From contig CANPVY010000370.1 in the NCBI GenBank assembly GCA_947581845.1, forward strand, positions 1 through 9,335: 9,335 nucleotides of DNA, read 5' to 3'. Below, one piece after another: positions 7,124 through 9,335 of this stretch. Numbering within the stretch: the stretch's first letter is position 1; every line of letters begins with the position of its first letter. This DNA comes from an uncultured bacterium (GTDB taxonomy: Bacteria; Gemmatimonadota; Gemmatimonadetes; Palauibacterales; KS3-K002). The translations under genes and the position numbers were made by a program. The notes beneath the pieces are model-generated. The model worked only from the letters and a program-made list of their open reading frames with translations. It did no database searches and had not been told where the DNA came from.

Positions 7124-7156
7124 CTGTCCCCACCGGGCGTCGCCCGGTGGGGACAG
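7124..7156. terminator. Perfect 15-bp hairpin between convergent genes, probable bidirectional terminator
   Basis: The left arm 7124-7138 (CTGTCCCCACCGGGC) and right arm 7142-7156 are perfectly complementary around the 3-base loop GTC. It sits between the stop codons of two convergent genes (7095 on plus, 7195 on minus), 28 and 38 bases away. The minus-strand flank reads TCTTATCT, weakly T-rich; the plus-strand flank (CGCGTTGTTGG) is not. Position and stem quality make termination or 3'-end protection the likely role, although there is no classical U-tract. Confidence 0.75.
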
Positions 7157-7194
7157 CGCGTTGTTGGACTACCAGCCGTTCGGGCGAGCGACCA

Positions 7195-8520
7195 TCACCG
7201 ACACACGCCCTCTACGTTGTAGATGCTATCGTTCACAAGGCACTCGCTCTGGGAGATCGGGATGCAGGTTGCCCGCGGGTCCACACCCTGATAGACGAGC
7301 GTTCCGCCGTGGATGAACATGACGGCCGGCAGGTAGTCCAGCCCGGCCGCCTCCCAGCGCCGCATGTCGAAGAAGCGGCGACCCTCGAGCCAGAGCGTCA
7401 GGTGACGCTCATGGTCCAGGGTGATCCAGGCGTCCTGCAGGGTCATGCCCGTCGGGTCAATGAGGCTCAGGCCCCAGAAATCCCGCACCTCGTTGATACT
7501 GGCGATGGCACCCGCGATACCCGCGGCGCCCTGCTGCACCAGCTGCGCCTCCGCCTCGATGAGGCGCATCTCCGTCCCCTTCACCACCGGGATTTCCGAT
7601 CCGTAATCTGTGTACTTCATCTGTTGGTAGTGGTCCGTCGCCCCGTCCGCGCCCTGCGCGTGGCCGCAACCGGCTCCCGGCTGAGTGCAGTCGATGAACG
7701 GCGTGCGCGGATCTGGGCTCGGTGGTGTGGCAGAAAGCCTTACGGAGTCCGCGTAGGTGTAAATTGCGGACATCTCCGGTCGCCGGTGGGTCTCGATGTA
7801 GACTTCGTTCTCCTCACGTCCCGAGGCGACGTCGTAAAACGCGTTGAAGACGAAGCTGGTCGGCACCTGGCCGGCGTCGGCCACCGCGTTCGTCCAATCC
7901 TCCAGGCCGACGTACGCCTGCGCTCGACCTCCGTACGCCGCCCTCTCGACTTCGGTGTAACCCGCCAACTGGGCGTGGTAGATGGCCTCGGTGAGCCATG
8001 TTACAGCCCGCCGAAACGCCGAGTCGGGTGCCTGGGCCGGACCCCCGTTGAAGACAACCCAGCAGAAGGACTCGCCCAGGACCCGGTTGGAGAGGCCGGC
8101 ATAGAGGTAAGCCCGCGCCGTCAGCTCGTTGCCCTCGAAGTCGTAGTCCTCGATCGCGGCCATCCGTTCGATCCCAGTTTCTGCCACCCAGCGGGCGCGC
8201 GACATCCGCTCCCATTGGGCGTTCACATATTCATTGGGGACATCCCCGACCCTGTACTCCGCCGTTGAGCTGTAACTTCCGCTGCCCGTCATCTCGTCGG
8301 CCGCCCGGCCCATCAGGAACGCGATACCGTCCATCTCGTAGGAAAAGTCCGACGACATACCGACGACCAGCGGCTTGACCGCGCTCTCTGCGTTCAGATC
8401 CTCTTCCAGTACGCGGCCAGGGTTGGTGGTCTCGAAGTCACAGGCCGCCAGCAGTAGCGCTCCCAAGAGGAGTAGCCCCGCTACCCTGGCCGGCCCTGAA
8501 AACGATGCTCTCGTAGTCAT
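7195..8520 (-). CDS. SusD/RagB-like surface lipoprotein (TonB-dependent uptake partner)
   Basis: Product of 441 residues, shorter than Bacteroides SusD (about 550). Residues 1-27 are a signal peptide ending LAAC (C27), so this is an outer-membrane lipoprotein. The mature start has the family-like DFETTNPGRV. A helical TPR-like region follows (e.g. ARAYLYAGLSNRVLGESF, 135-152; RAQAYVGLEDWTNAVADA, 199-216). The conserved C-terminal signature ERHLTLWLEGRRFFDMRRW is at 371-389. Family knowledge: SusD proteins cap a SusC barrel, capture a glycan, peptide or other ligand, and deliver it for TonB-driven import; the ligand cannot be read from sequence. GGAGGG (8529-8534) lies in the 15-base gap after susC, 8 bases before the ATG, so the two genes form one operon. 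Oddity: late cysteines C278, C285, C419, C427 and C440 could form disulfides. The hairpin at 7124-7156 probably ends this transcript. Confidence 0.9.
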   Translation of the reverse strand: MTTRASFSGPARVAGLLLLGALLLAACDFETTNPGRVLEEDLNAESAVKPLVVGMSSDFSYEMDGIAFLMGRAADEMTGSGSYSSTAEYRVGDVPNEYVNAQWERMSRARWVAETGIERMAAIEDYDFEGNELTARAYLYAGLSNRVLGESFCWVVFNGGPAQAPDSAFRRAVTWLTEAIYHAQLAGYTEVERAAYGGRAQAYVGLEDWTNAVADAGQVPTSFVFNAFYDVASGREENEVYIETHRRPEMSAIYTYADSVRLSATPPSPDPRTPFIDCTQPGAGCGHAQGADGATDHYQQMKYTDYGSEIPVVKGTEMRLIEAEAQLVQQGAAGIAGAIASINEVRDFWGLSLIDPTGMTLQDAWITLDHERHLTLWLEGRRFFDMRRWEAAGLDYLPAVMFIHGGTLVYQGVDPRATCIPISQSECLVNDSIYNVEGVCR

Positions 8521-8535
8521 AGAGGTATCCCTCCG

Positions 8536-9335
8536 TCAGAAAGTCAACGTCAGGCTGACCAGGAACGACTTCGACGGCGGCATGTTGTAGTAATCGATTC
8601 GCGAGAACTCATCATCGAGACCCACTGTGGGGCCTTGATAGCTCCCGTCCTCGCGGGCCTCCGGGTCCATGGGATAGTTAGTGAGAAGGAACAGATTACG
8701 CGCCGCGAGTCGTAGCGTCGCCGCGCTGATGCGCCCCGGCAGAAATCTCTCCGGGATCCGGTAGCTCAGTGAGGCCTGGCGCAGCCGGAAGAAGTCCGAC
8801 GCGAGCGTCCAGGCATCGTATGTCGTGCTACTCGAGCAACGGAACTGCTGAAGCGCCGTGATACCCTCGATCTCATCGTCATCGACTCTGTCTTGGATCG
8901 ACTTGGTGAAACCCGGGTCGTCTGGGAGGCGGCCGTCGAGATCGACGTTGCACTCCGGCCATTCGCCCCGCCGGACCTGCTGCCGCGCCGTGCCGTTCGT
9001 TACGTAGTCACCGCCTTGGCCTTCGCCCAGGATGTCCAGGGTGAAGCGCTTCATGAAAGTAACCGACGTGTTGATCCCGTAGCTCCAGGTCGGGTAGGCA
9101 GGCCCGAGGTATCCTTCTCTTAGCACCGGCTCCACGCCGACCTCGTTCGGGTTCACCACGACCTGGCCCCACCAGCCCGGCACCGGGTAGCACCGGTCGG
9201 GCAGCGGCGTGGCGGGATCAAGCGGGTTCTCGATGAGGTCGTGCTCATAGCCGCAGCGGCGGATCTGCGGGTTGTAACCCACACTGCCCCCAAAGTCGAT
9301 TAGGTCTAACTGGCCGATATCGCTGGCCTCGCTCT
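8536..9335 (-). CDS. SusC-like TonB-dependent outer-membrane receptor, C-terminal part (5' end outside window)
   Basis: The minus-strand frame is open from the right edge to a TGA at 8538-8536, giving 265 visible residues. A GTG at 9282 is an internal codon, since the frame continues unbroken beyond it. The SusC C-terminal pattern is clear: DFFRLRQASLSYRIPERF (visible residues about 180-197), then TLRLAARNLFLLTNYPMDPEA (family: LR-GRNL-TWTNY-G-DPE), then SKSFLVSLTLTF ending in the terminal Phe typical of BAM-inserted barrels. Family knowledge: SusC proteins are TonB-dependent barrels of about 1000 residues that import a substrate captured by SusD. The plug, TonB box and any carboxypeptidase-like N-terminal domain lie off the window. 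Four Cys (visible residues 27, 48, 128, 166) fall in extracellular-loop-like segments. It is followed after 15 bases by its susD partner. Confidence 0.9.
   Translation of the reverse strand, partial: SEASDIGQLDLIDFGGSVGYNPQIRRCGYEHDLIENPLDPATPLPDRCYPVPGWWGQVVVNPNEVGVEPVLREGYLGPAYPTWSYGINTSVTFMKRFTLDILGEGQGGDYVTNGTARQQVRRGEWPECNVDLDGRLPDDPGFTKSIQDRVDDDEIEGITALQQFRCSSSTTYDAWTLASDFFRLRQASLSYRIPERFLPGRISAATLRLAARNLFLLTNYPMDPEAREDGSYQGPTVGLDDEFSRIDYYNMPPSKSFLVSLTLTF

Noticed and set aside
7147..8268. Long open frame (373 codons) on the plus strand opposite the SusD gene
   Set aside because: It is antisense to a well-supported SusD gene, has Arg/His/Val-rich composition typical of a GC-rich shadow frame, and shows no recognisable domain.
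9280..9282. GTG as the start of the SusC fragment
   Set aside because: The minus-strand frame stays open to the window edge with receptor-like sequence, and SusC proteins are about 1000 residues, so this is an internal valine codon.

Overview
This window looks like chromosomal DNA from a GC-rich, diderm, SusC/SusD-using bacterium outside the classical Bacteroidetes, most likely a Gemmatimonadota member. The reasons are the very high GC with strong third-position GC bias, a DUF5916 outer-membrane protein, a SusC/SusD pair, and a small lipoprotein whose mature N-terminus reads C-SDSTGP, a pattern I associate with Gemmatimonadota lipoproteins. The assignment comes from remembered family patterns, not from a search. 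I see no tRNA, rRNA, CRISPR array, insertion sequence, integrase or phage gene.

Layout, left to right. (1) The C-terminal part of a DUF5916 protein (+) enters from the left edge and ends at 1876. (2) A classical short-chain dehydrogenase/reductase (+, 2023-2760) has its own strong ribosome-binding site. (3) A small secreted or lipid-anchored beta-rich protein of unknown function (+, 2904-3275) follows. (4) On the minus strand is a two-gene unit: an exported N-acyl-D-amino-acid-deacylase-like amidohydrolase (6420-4972), then a lipoprotein of the gamma-glutamyltransferase family (4975-3317), joined by a 4-base ATGA stop/start overlap. (5) A small lipoprotein (+, 6655-7095) diverges from that unit and converges on the next one. 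A perfect 15-bp hairpin at 7124-7156 separates the convergent genes. (6) A SusC-like TonB-dependent receptor (C-terminal part only, running off the right edge) and a SusD-like lipoprotein lie 15 bases apart on the minus strand.

Nearly every product is an envelope protein: outer-membrane barrels, surface lipoproteins and exported hydrolases. A reasonable inference is a nutrient-acquisition neighbourhood. SusCD would import a ligand, possibly peptide-derived. The amidohydrolase/GGT-family pair would hydrolyse unusual amide or peptide bonds outside the cytoplasm. Only the amidohydrolase-GGT coupling and the SusC-SusD coupling are directly supported by gene layout; a link between the two units is speculative.

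The most notable observation is that both coupled hydrolases keep their family scaffold but lack hallmark residues. The amidohydrolase has no HxH motif after its first strand. The GGT homologue keeps the processing threonine, the SS pair and the GG pair, but lacks the gamma-glutamate-binding residues and the lid loop. Their substrates therefore may not be the ones their family names suggest. I did not find a clearly new defence, mobile or biosynthetic system here.
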